A stretch of 64,000 bases of DNA. It comes from Microstegium vimineum (Eukaryota; Streptophyta; Magnoliopsida; Poales; Poaceae). The translations under genes and the position numbers were made by a program. Below the pieces are notes generated by a model, which did not search any database, was not told the origin of the DNA, and saw only the letters and a list, made by a program, of their open reading frames with translations. Below, piece by piece: positions 55,569 through 64,000 of this stretch. Location of the stretch: the NCBI GenBank assembly GCA_022036555.1, contig CM039123.1:12463217-12527216 (forward strand), written 5' to 3'. The first letter of the stretch is position 1; each line of letters starts with the position of its first letter.

Positions 55569-58488
55569 TTGGGCCTCGATGACGAGCTGTCGCCCTCGGA
55601 GGAGGAGGACGAGGAGGAGGATGAGGAAGACGAGGAGGAGGAGGGCGAGGAGACGGCGCCTGAGCAGGCGGCCGCTGCTACCGGTGGGGAGGGGGGGTCG
55701 ACCTCGAAGTCGGCCCCTTCTGTTGAAGTTGGGCCACGGGCGGAGCGCCCCGTGGCCTCGCAGGAAGTCGCGCCGCGGCGGACGCGGTCGCAGACGCCGC
55801 GGCCCTCGTCGGGGGGTCGATCGAGCGAGCCCCCGACGCCCGCTGCGTCGACCGCCCGGGTGCCGGGCCCGCCGGCGCAGGCGGAGACCGGCAAGAGGGC
55901 GTGGGTGGCGTCGCCATCGAAGAGTCGATCGAGCGAGCCCCCGAAGCCCACCGCGTCGAGCGCGCGGGCATCGGACCCGTCGGCGCGGGTGGGGGCCAGC
56001 AAGAAGCCGACGGTGGCGCCGCCGGCCCCTGCCCAGGAGAAGGTGGCGAGTGCCGCCTCGACCCCCGCCCCCCAGGCAGTGGCATCCCAGAGCTCGACCA
56101 GCCCGGCGGGCGCCGAGCCGAAGCGTCGGGCTCCGAGGGGGTAAGTCGAGTTCGTGGTCGTGCGTTTTTTCCCTTTTCCGTTGGTGAGGACTCATGCTTA
56201 TTATCGCGCACGTGCTCCTTTTTCAGGTCGAAGCGCCGGCTGGGGGTTGCGCTCCCCTCCCCTGCTAAGAAGCTAAAGACGGGGGCTGTGGTGCAAGCCG
56301 CCGTCGAGGTTGGTCCGGCAGCCCCGCCCCCTTCGACGGTCGCCCCTGAGGCGGCACCGGCAGCCACGACCCCGGAGGTGGCGGCGCGGGGGAGGCACAG
56401 GGGGCCTCGGCGCCTACTCAAACGGTGGAGGAGGCGGACCCGCCGGCGGTGGTAGCCGTCGAAGCGACGGTCGCGGAGCCTGCGCGGCCGTCGGAAGGGG
56501 TCGCGTCCGGCGCCCCGGGGGGCGTGGAGCTCCTACCGACATCGGGCGCGGCCCAGGAGATGGAGGTGGTCGAGGCCCAGGTTCCTGCGGCCGAGCGGGA
56601 GGCCCCGGCTCACCCGACGGCGGGGCGCTGGCCCGAGGGTCTGGCGGCGTTGGAGGCTCGACTCCAGCTCGAGCGCGTTGAGGGCCCATCCGCGCCGGCT
56701 CAGGGTGAGATGCTGATGGAGTCCACCCCCGCCCAAGTGGACGAGATGGTGGCCGAGTTGGTGGACCCGGCGGAACTGGCCATCATCGCGGCTCCCCGGG
56801 CGGAGCCGGAGGTGGCTCGAGCTCCCCTCGAGGTTGGGGGGTCGACGTCTCAAGGTAAGTTGCCCTTCGATTTGCTCGAGACGCCGTGGATTCGCTCCGC
56901 TGGGTATTGACCTTTCGGAGCTCATCGCGCAGGGCCGTCGACGTCCTCGCGAGGTGGCGCCGAGGAGGAAGCCTCGCCCCTCTCCGATTACCAAGGAGGG
57001 GGGGACCTGCGCATTGGCGTCACCGGGCCGATGGAGCAGAGGATCGCCGCCCGCAGCGCGGCGTGGGGCCAGGAGGTTCTCGAGGTGGCGGACCCTCGAG
57101 ACCCCGAGCGACTCTTCCTCACGCTCGACGACCAGTCCGAGCTTCGACGGTGGGAGAACGTCGAGGAGTACCGGGCTTTATTCGAGCACTCGGTACGTCG
57201 CGCTGCGGAGGTCGCCGCCGCGGACATACGCGAGGGAATGGAGGTAGGTTCCGTTCTACCTTAGATTGTACTTTGCACTGCATGGTTGCCATTTGTTGAC
57301 GATCTTCGTCTTTATCCCTGCCAGTCGCTGCGGGTGAGGTCGTACGAGAAGTCCCAGTACATTCTCCGGGTACAGGGGCAGCTCTCGACCCTCCACGCCT
57401 CTCTGGAGAAGGCGAGGGGTGAGGCCGCTCGTGCGAAGGCGGAGGCGGCGACTATCCAGAAGGATGCCGAGTCGAGGGTCGCCTACGCGAGGGCCGGCTA
57501 CGAGGCTGTCCAGAAGGAAGCCCGGGAGGCCTTGTCGTCGGCGCAGGCGAAGCTCGATGATGCCCTTCGGTCGACCATCGCCGTTGGGCAGGAGCGGGAT
57601 GCCGCCGTCGAGGCCCAGCGCAAGGCCACGGAGGAGGCCGCCCGGCTGAGGGGAGACCTCGACGCCCTCTCCCGCGAGCGCGACGCTCTGGCCGCCTCGG
57701 AGGAGAAGGCTCGGACCCGCGCGACCTCCTTGGGCATGGTGGCGATGAAGCAGAAGGAGGCCCTCGGGGAGGCATACAAGACCATCGAGGGTCTCGAGGC
57801 CCAAGTCAGGGACCAGTCCTCTGATTTTGACGCCGTCCGCCATCAGCTCGAGGAGGCCGAGCAGGCCTACTCCGCCTTGGATGTGCAGGCCCAAGGTGAG
57901 TGTTCGGGTGTTTGCGGGGTCTGTCCTGTCTCGACCCTTTTTCTGCTTTCGGGTTTTGATCGTTATGTGCTTGTTTCGGCAGAGCTTGCGGAGGAGAACG
58001 CCCACGCCCAAAAGGACCTGGACAATCTTCAGGGCCTGCTGAGCACCGAGGTGAACCTCAACACGACGCTCTCGGCGGCCATCAACACCTTCTGCGACGA
58101 CCTTTCGGTCGAGCCGGAGCCGGAGGTCGAGGGGGACACTCGGGGGGAATCCCTGCTGCGCCGCTTCTACGCCATGACGCGGGGGGTGACGGAGAACGTC
58201 CGAGCCGCCCTGCATGTGGGGGTGAAGCGGGCCCTCGCGGTTGTCAACTCCTTCTACGACGTGGATCTCAACCTCGTTGTCGACGGGTTCGCCACCGACC
58301 CGGATCTGACCGAGGAGCAGAACGACGCGAGGTGTCAGGAGCTGATGGACCACGCGGAGGTTCCCGGAGGTCAGCTGGCGAAACTCTTTGAGCCCGACGT
58401 GATCCCTCGGCGGATGAGTAGTCGTTGGGAGATGTCGACGGGTGGTCGCGGGCCTGCGAGCCATATCTGGACAAAAAGGTCCATGTAA
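55569..58488 (+). pseudogene. Antisense spliced passenger gene of Gypsy element 2, PMD part missing
   Basis: Five plus-strand exons fit: from about 55540 to 56140, 56227-56854, 56933-57243, 57325-57895 and 57983-58488 (stop). Introns are GT-AG with matching phases. Exon 1 starts with an acidic run of Glu and Asp, then Pro/Ser/Ala-rich sequence. Exon 4 is a long Ala/Glu/Lys-rich coiled coil (LSTLHASLEKARGEAARAKA, RLRGDLDALSRERDALAASE). Exon 5 ends with DVDLNLVVDGFATDPDLTEE and GGQLAKLFEPDVIPR, a C-terminus I associate with uncharacterised grass retroelement proteins. One frameshift falls in the G run at about 56387-56392. No PMD is found upstream, where an acceptor-like site starts exon 1, so the gene is 5'-truncated. 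Confidence 0.72.
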
Positions 58489-58590
58489 TAGTTAGGCCAA
58501 TGTACCGACACAATGCCAGGCCCCCGAGGGCATTTTGTATATAATATGTTTTGATCGATGTGCACAGAGTTAATTTCACTTTTTCGAGCT

Positions 58591-59275
58591 TTCCCTGCTT
58601 TTCTTTGCCTGAGTCGACGCTCGTGAACTAAGTGTTCGATGCACGCTCTTATCCCTGGAAGGGGGGTGGCGAGTAGGGTACCGTAGCCCTAGGGCGTAGG
58701 TGAGTCCCTGACTCGACGACACCCTCGACCCTTAGGGAGCTCGAGGCGCCTTTACTTAGTTAAGAAGCGTACTCGAGGGAAAGAACGAGAGGGAGAGTCG
58801 AGTTTCGAAAAAACGTTCGAGTTTTTTGGGGACTTAGGAGGGGGATGCCCCCCCTGTTAGCCCCCGAGGGAGGCTCGACTTTGCTGAGGCAAAGTCGAGG
58901 CTACCTTAGTGCTGTGGACGGGCTCGTCTCAGTTGTTTCTACTTCTCGATCTCTCTCTGCTTTTCTTTGCCTGAGTCGATGCTTGTGAACTTAAGTATTC
59001 GACACACGCTCGTATCCCTGGAAGGGGGGTGGCGAGTAAGGATACCGTAGCCCTGGGGTGTAGGTGGGTCCCTGGCTCGACGGAACCCTCGACCCTTAGG
59101 GAGCTCGAGGCGCCTTTACTTAGTTGAGAAGCGTACTCGAGGGAAAGAACGAGGGGGAGGGTCGAGTTTTGAAAAAACGTACGGGTTTTTTGGGGATTTA
59201 GGAGGGGGTGCCCTCCTGTCAGCCCCCGAGGGGAGCTCGACTTTGCTGAGGCAAAGTCGAGGCTACCTTCGAGCT
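58591..59275. repeat. 362-bp tandem duplication between passenger gene and pol
   Basis: Two direct copies share 'tgcttttctttgcctgagtc' (58597 and 58959) and 'ccctggaaggggggtggcga', and both end in 'ctttgctgaggcaaagtcga' followed by 'ggctacctt'. The last phrase holds the perfect hairpin 'tcgactttgctgaggcaaagtcga', with 10-bp arms, in each copy. The copies differ at many positions, so the duplication is old or real rather than an assembly duplicate. Confidence 0.88.
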
Positions 59276-59362
59276 ACGAACGAACGTGAAATGTGTTTCG
59301 AGAACATTTTATTCATTCGAGAATTTGTACATAAATGCAGAAATGTACAAGGCCCTGGGGCC

Positions 59363-60300
59363 TCAGGGATAGAAGCGACGTAGCTGTTGGATGTTCCACG
59401 CGTTGGTGAAGAGCTCTCCCTTCTCGTTCTTCAGTTTGTAAGTGCCGGGCTTCAGCACCTCTGCCACGATGAAGGGTCCCTCCCAAGGTGGTGTCAGCTT
59501 GTGACGCCCCTTGCTGCTCTGTCGACGGCGCAGAACGAGGTCGCCGACGTTGAGGTCCCTTTTGCGCACGTTCTTGTCGTGGTAGCGTCGTAGCGTCTGC
59601 TGGTACTGGGCCGACCTGAACAGGGCCATGTCACGAGCTTCCTCGAGCTGGTCGAGGGAGTCCTCTCGGGCTACTGTGTTGGCTTGCTCGGTGTAGGCTT
59701 TCAGTCGAGGGGACCCGTACTCGAGGTCGGTGGGGAGGACGGCCTCGGACCCATAGACCAAGAAGAACGGGGAGAACCCCGTAGCTCGACTCGGTGTCGT
59801 TCGGAGACTCCATAGCACAGCGGGCAGCTCTTCGACCCATCTCTTTCCATGTCTGTTCAGCCGGTCGAAGATCCTTGGCTTGAGGCCCTGCAAAACCATG
59901 CCGTTGGCACGCTCGACCTGACCGTTAGTTCGAGGGTGGGCAACTGCAGACCAATTCACCCTGATGTGGTGATCGTCACAGAAGTCCAGGAACTTTTGGC
60001 CGGTGAACTGCGTGCCATTGTCGGTAATGATGATGTTGGGGACCCCGAAGCGGTGGATGATGTCGGTGAAGAATAGCACGGCTTGCCGAGACTGGATATT
60101 GGCGATGGGCCGAGCCTCGATCCATTTTGAGAACTTGTCGACAGCCACGAGAAGGTGAGTGTGCCCACCCTTGGTTCTTTTCAGGGGACCAACCATGTCG
60201 AGCCCCCATACTGCGAACGGCCAAGTTATGGTATCATCTGAAGGGCTTGGGCGGGTAGGTGAGTCTGCCTGGCGTAGAATTGGCATCCTTGGCAGGATCG
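59363..60300 (-). pseudogene. Integrase of Gypsy element 2
   Basis: The minus strand shows TWPFAVWGLDMVGPL for the first Asp, RFGVPNIIITDNGTQFTG for the second and HPRTNGQVERANGMVL for the Glu, with normal DD35E-like spacing. The C-terminal part has RDLNVGDLVLRRR and ends IQQLRRFYP at 59363. No chromodomain follows. A frameshift near 60230 separates it from the zinc-binding region (LHSGACGHHAAPRTL and VRSCQGCQFYARQ) in the upstream frame. The core itself is intact. Confidence 0.9.
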
Positions 60301-61179
60301 AACGAGTTTGGTGGCGTCGTTGACTGCCGTGGGCCAGTAGAAGCCCTGTCGAAAGGCACTTCCTACCAGGGTTCTGGGCGCCGCGTGGTGGCCGCAAGCC
60401 CCCGAGTGTAGGTCCCTCAGCAGTGCCCTCCCCTCCTCGAGGGTGAGGCAGCGTTGGAGCACACCCGACGGGCTGCGTCGATATAGCTCGCGGCTGTCCC
60501 CGTACAGGACGTAGGTTTTGGCATGTCGAGCTACTCGACGAGCTTCCGTGCGGTCTTCCGGGAGTTCGCCTCGCGTCAGGTACTCGAGGTAGGGCGCGCG
60601 CCAATCCGTCGGAGGGTTTGGCACTGTGACGGCCCCGTCGATCTCCATGACCTCTCCCCCGCCCGAGGGGAGATCGGTCGAGGGGGGTGGGTCGACCCCT
60701 TGCTCGAGGGCGGGAGCCCCCGAACCTAGGTCGACGGACGGTGTGTACAGATCCCTCGAGAAGATGTCGGGGGGGACCGTCCCTCGAGTAGACGCAATTT
60801 TGGCCAGCTCGTCGGCAGCCTCGTTGTACCGACGGGCTACGTGGTTGAGCTCGAGGCCATAGAACTTGTCCTCGAGCTTTCGAACCTCCTTGTAGTAGGC
60901 TTCCATCTTAGGATCGTGGCAGCTCGAGTCTTTCATTACTTGGTCGATCACCAACTGAGAGTCCCCTCGCACGTCGAGGCGTCGGGCCCCGAGCTCGATG
61001 GCGATGCGCAGGCCGTTGACGAGGGCCTCGTACTCGGCGACGTTGTTGGAGGCGGGGAAGTGGAGGCGGATGACATATCGCATATGGACCCCTGAGGGTG
61101 ATACGAATAGCAATCCTGCGCCTGCTCCAGCCTTCATCAGTGATCTGTCGAAGTACATGACCCAGAGCTCGCTCTGCAC
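60226..61179 (-). pseudogene. Second RNase H and integrase zinc region of Gypsy element 2
   Basis: The frame reads VMYFDRSLMKAGAGAGLLFV, SNNVAEYEALVNGLRIAIEL and RGDSQLVIDQVMKDSSC, the signature of the extra archaeal-like RNase H of Tat elements. RRYNEAADELAKIAST follows. The integrase zinc region comes after. The preceding TAG at 61182-61180 splits it from the RT part in the same frame. The frame closes at a TAA (60228-60226) after the frameshift. Confidence 0.88.
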
Positions 61180-62592
61180 CTACGCCGGGGGTAGTTGGGT
61201 GTCGGTCCATTCGGCGACGAAATCTACCAGTACCTGAGACTTGATAGCCTTCCGAGGGGCGTAGGAGAGGGTCTCCCCCATGATTTCGGCGGACCACTTG
61301 GCGATCCTTCCCGATGCCTCCCGGTTCTGGATTATCTCCCCGAGGGGGAAAGTTGAAACCACAGTGACCGGATGGCCCAGGAAATAGTGTTTGAGCTTCC
61401 GCCGAGTGAGGACGACCGCGTACAACAGCTTCTGGATGTGGGGATACCTTGTCTTGGTCTCGGAAAGGACCTCGCTCACGAAATAGACAGGCCTTTGAAC
61501 CGGCAGGGCGTGTCCTTTTTCCTCCCTCTCGACTACTATGACCGCGCTGACTACTTGCGTAGTTGCCGCGACATAAAGCAGGAGGGGCTCGGCCGGGCTC
61601 GGGGGGACCAAGACCGGGGGCGAGGTGAGCAAGGCCTTGAGCCTCGAGAGGGATTCCTCGGCTTCGGCGGTCCACGCGAAGTGTTCCGTCTTCTTCAGGA
61701 GTCGATAAAGGGGCAGGGCCTTTTCTCCGAGCTTCGAGATGAAGCGACTGAGGGCGGCGAGGCACCCAGTAACCCTTTGCACGCCCTTGAGGTCTTTGAT
61801 CGGGCCCATCCTCGTGATGGCGGTTACCTTCTCGGGATTGGCCTCGATGCCACGTTGGGAAACTATGTACCCTAGGAGCATGCCTCGAGGGACCCCGAAG
61901 ACACACTTCTCCGGATTTAGTTTTATGCGGTTAGTCCTGAGACACCCAAACGCGGTCTCAAGGTCGCCGACTAGGTTTCCGACGGTTCTGGACTTGACCA
62001 CGATGTCGTCGATGTAGGCCTCGACGATTGGCCCTATGTGTTTCCCGAAGACGCGGAGCATGCATCGCTGGTAGGTGGCCCCGGCGTTCCGCAAGCCGAA
62101 GGGCATTGTGAGGTAGCAAAACATGCCGAAAGGGGTGATGAAAGAGGTCGCGAGCTGATCGGACTCCTTCATCTTTATTTGGTGGTAGCCGGAGTACGCA
62201 TCAAGGAAGCAAAGGGTTTCACATCCCGAAGTGGAGTCTACTATTTGGTCGATGCGAGGTAAAGGAAAAGGAACTTTAGGACATGCTTTATTTAAACTGG
62301 TGTAGTCTACACACATCCTATCTTTCCCATTCTTTTTCTTTACAAGCACGGGATTAGCTAACCACTCGGGATGATGTACCTCCTTGATGAATCCGGCCTT
62401 CAAAAGCTTGTCGACCTCCTCCCCGATGATCCTGCGCTTCTCCTCGTCGAAGCGGCGCAGGCGTTGCTTCACCGGTTTGGTCCCGGCTCGGATGTCTAAG
62501 GAGTGCTCGGCAATTTCCCTCGGGATGCCCGGCATGTCCGAGGGACTCCATGCGAACACGTCGGCGTTCGCTCGGAGAAAGTCGACGAGCAC
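61180..62592 (-). pseudogene. Reverse transcriptase of Gypsy element 2
   Basis: A 470-codon frame with LLKAGFIKEVHHPEWLANPV, KKKNGKDRMCVDYTSLNKAC, CFLDAYSGYHQIKMKESDQ, MPFGLRNAGATYQRCM and the catalytic YIDDIVVKS. The first RNase H segment follows (YFVSEVLSETKTRYPHIQKL). TAG codons at 62601-62599 before it and 61182-61180 after it are in the same frame as its neighbours, so the polyprotein is interrupted twice while the RT domain is whole. Confidence 0.92.
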
Positions 62593-62598
62593 GCCTTC

Positions 62599-64000
62599 CT
62601 ATTTGGGCTCGAGGGTGGCACTGATCGTCAGCACCTTCCCGTCCTTGAGGCCGGGGTCGAGCGGGATGGTCTTCGTGTCTTCCGCCGGCTTGAAGTTGCC
62701 GGCGTGGCGCTTGGGGTCGGGGATCTCTCCGGACAAGTCGTCGAGGGCCGCGAGGATAGCAGAATCCTCACGGGCTTCGGCTTTTTCCACGCACTCGACG
62801 TCGCAGTCATATGCGTGCTCGTAGGAGGTGTCGACGGTGATGACCCCCGAGGGCCCCGGCATCTTGAGCTTGAGGTAGGTATAGTTCGGGACCGCCATGA
62901 ACTTGGCGTACCCCGGTCTACCGATGATGGCGTGGTAGGTGCCTTGCCACGCGACCACCTCGAAGGTCAGCTCTTCCTTTCGGAAGTTCGAGGGGACGCC
63001 GAAACAGACCGGTAGCTTGACGCGGCCGATTGGGAGTGCCTTCTTCCCCGGGACGATTCCGTGGAACCCCCCCCGCGCTGGGCAGGAGCATGGTCCTCGG
63101 GATCCCCAGGAGGTCGAGGGTCTCGGCGTAGATGATGTTGAGGCTGCTCCCCCCGTCCATGAGCACCTTGCTGAGGCGGGTGTTGAGGATGATCGGGTCG
63201 ACGACGAGCGGGTAAACCCCTGCGTTCGGGATGTGCTCGGGGTGGTCGTCCTGATCGAAGGTGATCGGCGTGTGGGACCAGTCGAGGTACCGTGGGGCCT
63301 GGGCCCGAACGGAAAAGACCTCTCGACGCTCCCTCTTGCGTTGGCGCGTGGTGAGGCGGGTCGAGGGTCCCTCGTAGATCATGTAGCAGTCGTGGATCTC
63401 GGGGAAGCCTCCCTTTTGAACATCGCCCCTGACTTGGACGTCACAGGGCGGGTCTTCCTTGCCGTCGTCTCTCCTGGGACCAGGAGGGACGAAGTGCCTT
63501 CGAAGCATGCGGCAATCCTCGAGGCGGTGGTTGGCCGGCCCCATATGGTAGGGGCAAGGCTCTTTCAGCATTTTGTCGAAGACGCCCCCGTCGGGAGGGG
63601 GCCCTCGAGGCTTCCGCTTGTCCGCTGCAGCGACAAGGTCGTCGGGGTCGTCGTCCTGCTCGACGTTTGGCTCGACAACACGCCGGCCCCGTTGGTTCTT
63701 CTTCTTCTTCTTCTTCTGGCCGCCGTTGCCGTCGTTGTTCCTCCTGGGCCCCTTGTTTCTCTTGGGCCCATCGTCCGAGCCCCCGAGTTCGTCCGTGTTG
63801 CCCTCCTTCGCTGGGGGAATCTGGAAGAGTGCGCCAACGGCCTCCTCGCCAGCCGCGTAGTTGGCGATGACGTCCATGAGCTCGTTGGCGGTCTTGGGGA
63901 TGTTTCGCCCCAGCTCCCGCACCAACTCTTTGCAGGTTGTCCCGGCGATGAACGCCGTGATGACCTCGTGGTCGGAAATGTGAGCCAGTGCGGTACGCTG
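62599..64000 (-). pseudogene. gag end and protease of Gypsy element 2, partial
   Basis: The frame is open from the window edge. ITAFIAGTTCKELVREL and PKTANELMDVIANYAAGEE are the end of the gag domain. A Lys-rich patch and a Cys/His cluster CPYHMGPANHRLEDC follow. The protease motif VLMDGGSSLNIIYAETL lies near 63150. After the C8 run at 63067-63074 the frame changes and the protease continues as VAWQGTYHAIIGRPGYAKFM. A TAG ends this piece. The 5' part of gag is outside the window. Confidence 0.85.

Larger units (their letters stand above)
54152..64000 (-). mobile_element. Second Tat-lineage Ty3/Gypsy element, partial
   Basis: On the minus strand it reads gag-protease (from 64000), RT, RNase H, second RNase H and integrase (ending at 59363), then a region with an antisense passenger gene, then LTR sequence that starts, on plus, as TGTCGGTGTTATGACCC at 54152. 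GAATG (54147-54151) should be its target duplication; the partner is beyond the window. Breaks: a frameshift at the C8 run 63067-63074, TAG at 62601-62599, TAG at 61182-61180 and a frameshift near 60230. The 5' part and LTR lie to the right of the window. Confidence 0.88.

Noticed and set aside
55579..56681. Arg-rich and Gly-rich ORFs on both strands
   Set aside because: They are alternative frames of the GC-rich passenger-gene exons; only the frame with consistent splicing and a coiled coil downstream was kept.
54152..58508. One inserted unit from TGTCGGTG to TGTACCGACA at 58508
   Set aside because: The inverted ends caught my eye, but the region holds the passenger gene in the place and orientation seen in element 1, and the right flank shows no matching duplication of GAATG.
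1..64000. CRISPR arrays, tRNA or rRNA genes, bacterial operons
   Set aside because: Repeat blocks are tandem or dispersed eukaryotic elements without regular spacers, and I saw no tRNA or rRNA core sequence on either strand.

Overview
The window is nuclear DNA of a grass, probably a panicoid such as sorghum, sugarcane or Miscanthus; the species cannot be fixed from sequence alone. The evidence is one host gene with ordinary GT-AG introns, Stowaway, Tourist and hAT MITEs in its introns and promoter, Helitrons ending in CTAG, and long nested arrays of LTR retrotransposons typical of grass intergenic DNA. I see no rRNA, tRNA, CRISPR or bacterial features.

Region 1 (1-13.7 kb) carries one recognisable host gene on the minus strand: a PP2A regulatory subunit B'' gene with 12 coding exons between 12958 and 3898. 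All splice sites and phases agree across 11 introns. The last exon has lost one base relative to the expected reading frame, so the protein stops at 516 residues and the usual acidic C-terminal tail is out of frame. Its introns hold a Tourist element, Stowaway-type elements and a 789-bp hAT element with a perfect 8-bp target duplication. A Stowaway element lies about 450 bp upstream of the ATG.

Region 2 (13.7-30 kb) is repeat only. Between 16.5 and 24.7 kb an LTR is split by a second LTR (17221-24591), which is split by a third (18110-23185), which holds a likely gene-capturing Helitron (18990-22526). At 24940-26374 a Stowaway element is split by a Helitron with a 287-bp triplication. A solo LTR (27029-28684) sits inside another LTR.

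Region 3 (30018-43208) is a complete Tat-lineage Gypsy retrotransposon with matching LTRs and a GTATC target duplication. Its gag-pol reads on plus and carries seven stop codons. Between pol and the 3' LTR it carries, on the opposite strand, a five-exon passenger gene with its own TATA box. This gene encodes a plant-mobile-domain (PMD) protein with a Pro/Ser/Ala-rich linker and a coiled coil.

Region 4 (43893-54151) is a SIRE/Maximus-type Copia element with 5' LTR, gag, protease, integrase, RT, RNase H and a third ORF. Its RT is split by a 1618-bp solo LTR. Its 3' part is cut by a second Tat-lineage Gypsy element (54152 to beyond 64000) on the minus strand. That element also carries an antisense spliced passenger gene of the same type, here without the PMD part, plus a 7 x 45-bp minisatellite and a 362-bp tandem duplication.

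The most interesting system is the pair of spliced antisense passenger genes in two separate Tat elements. I joined all exons by eye from splice consensus and frame; no alignment or database search was run.
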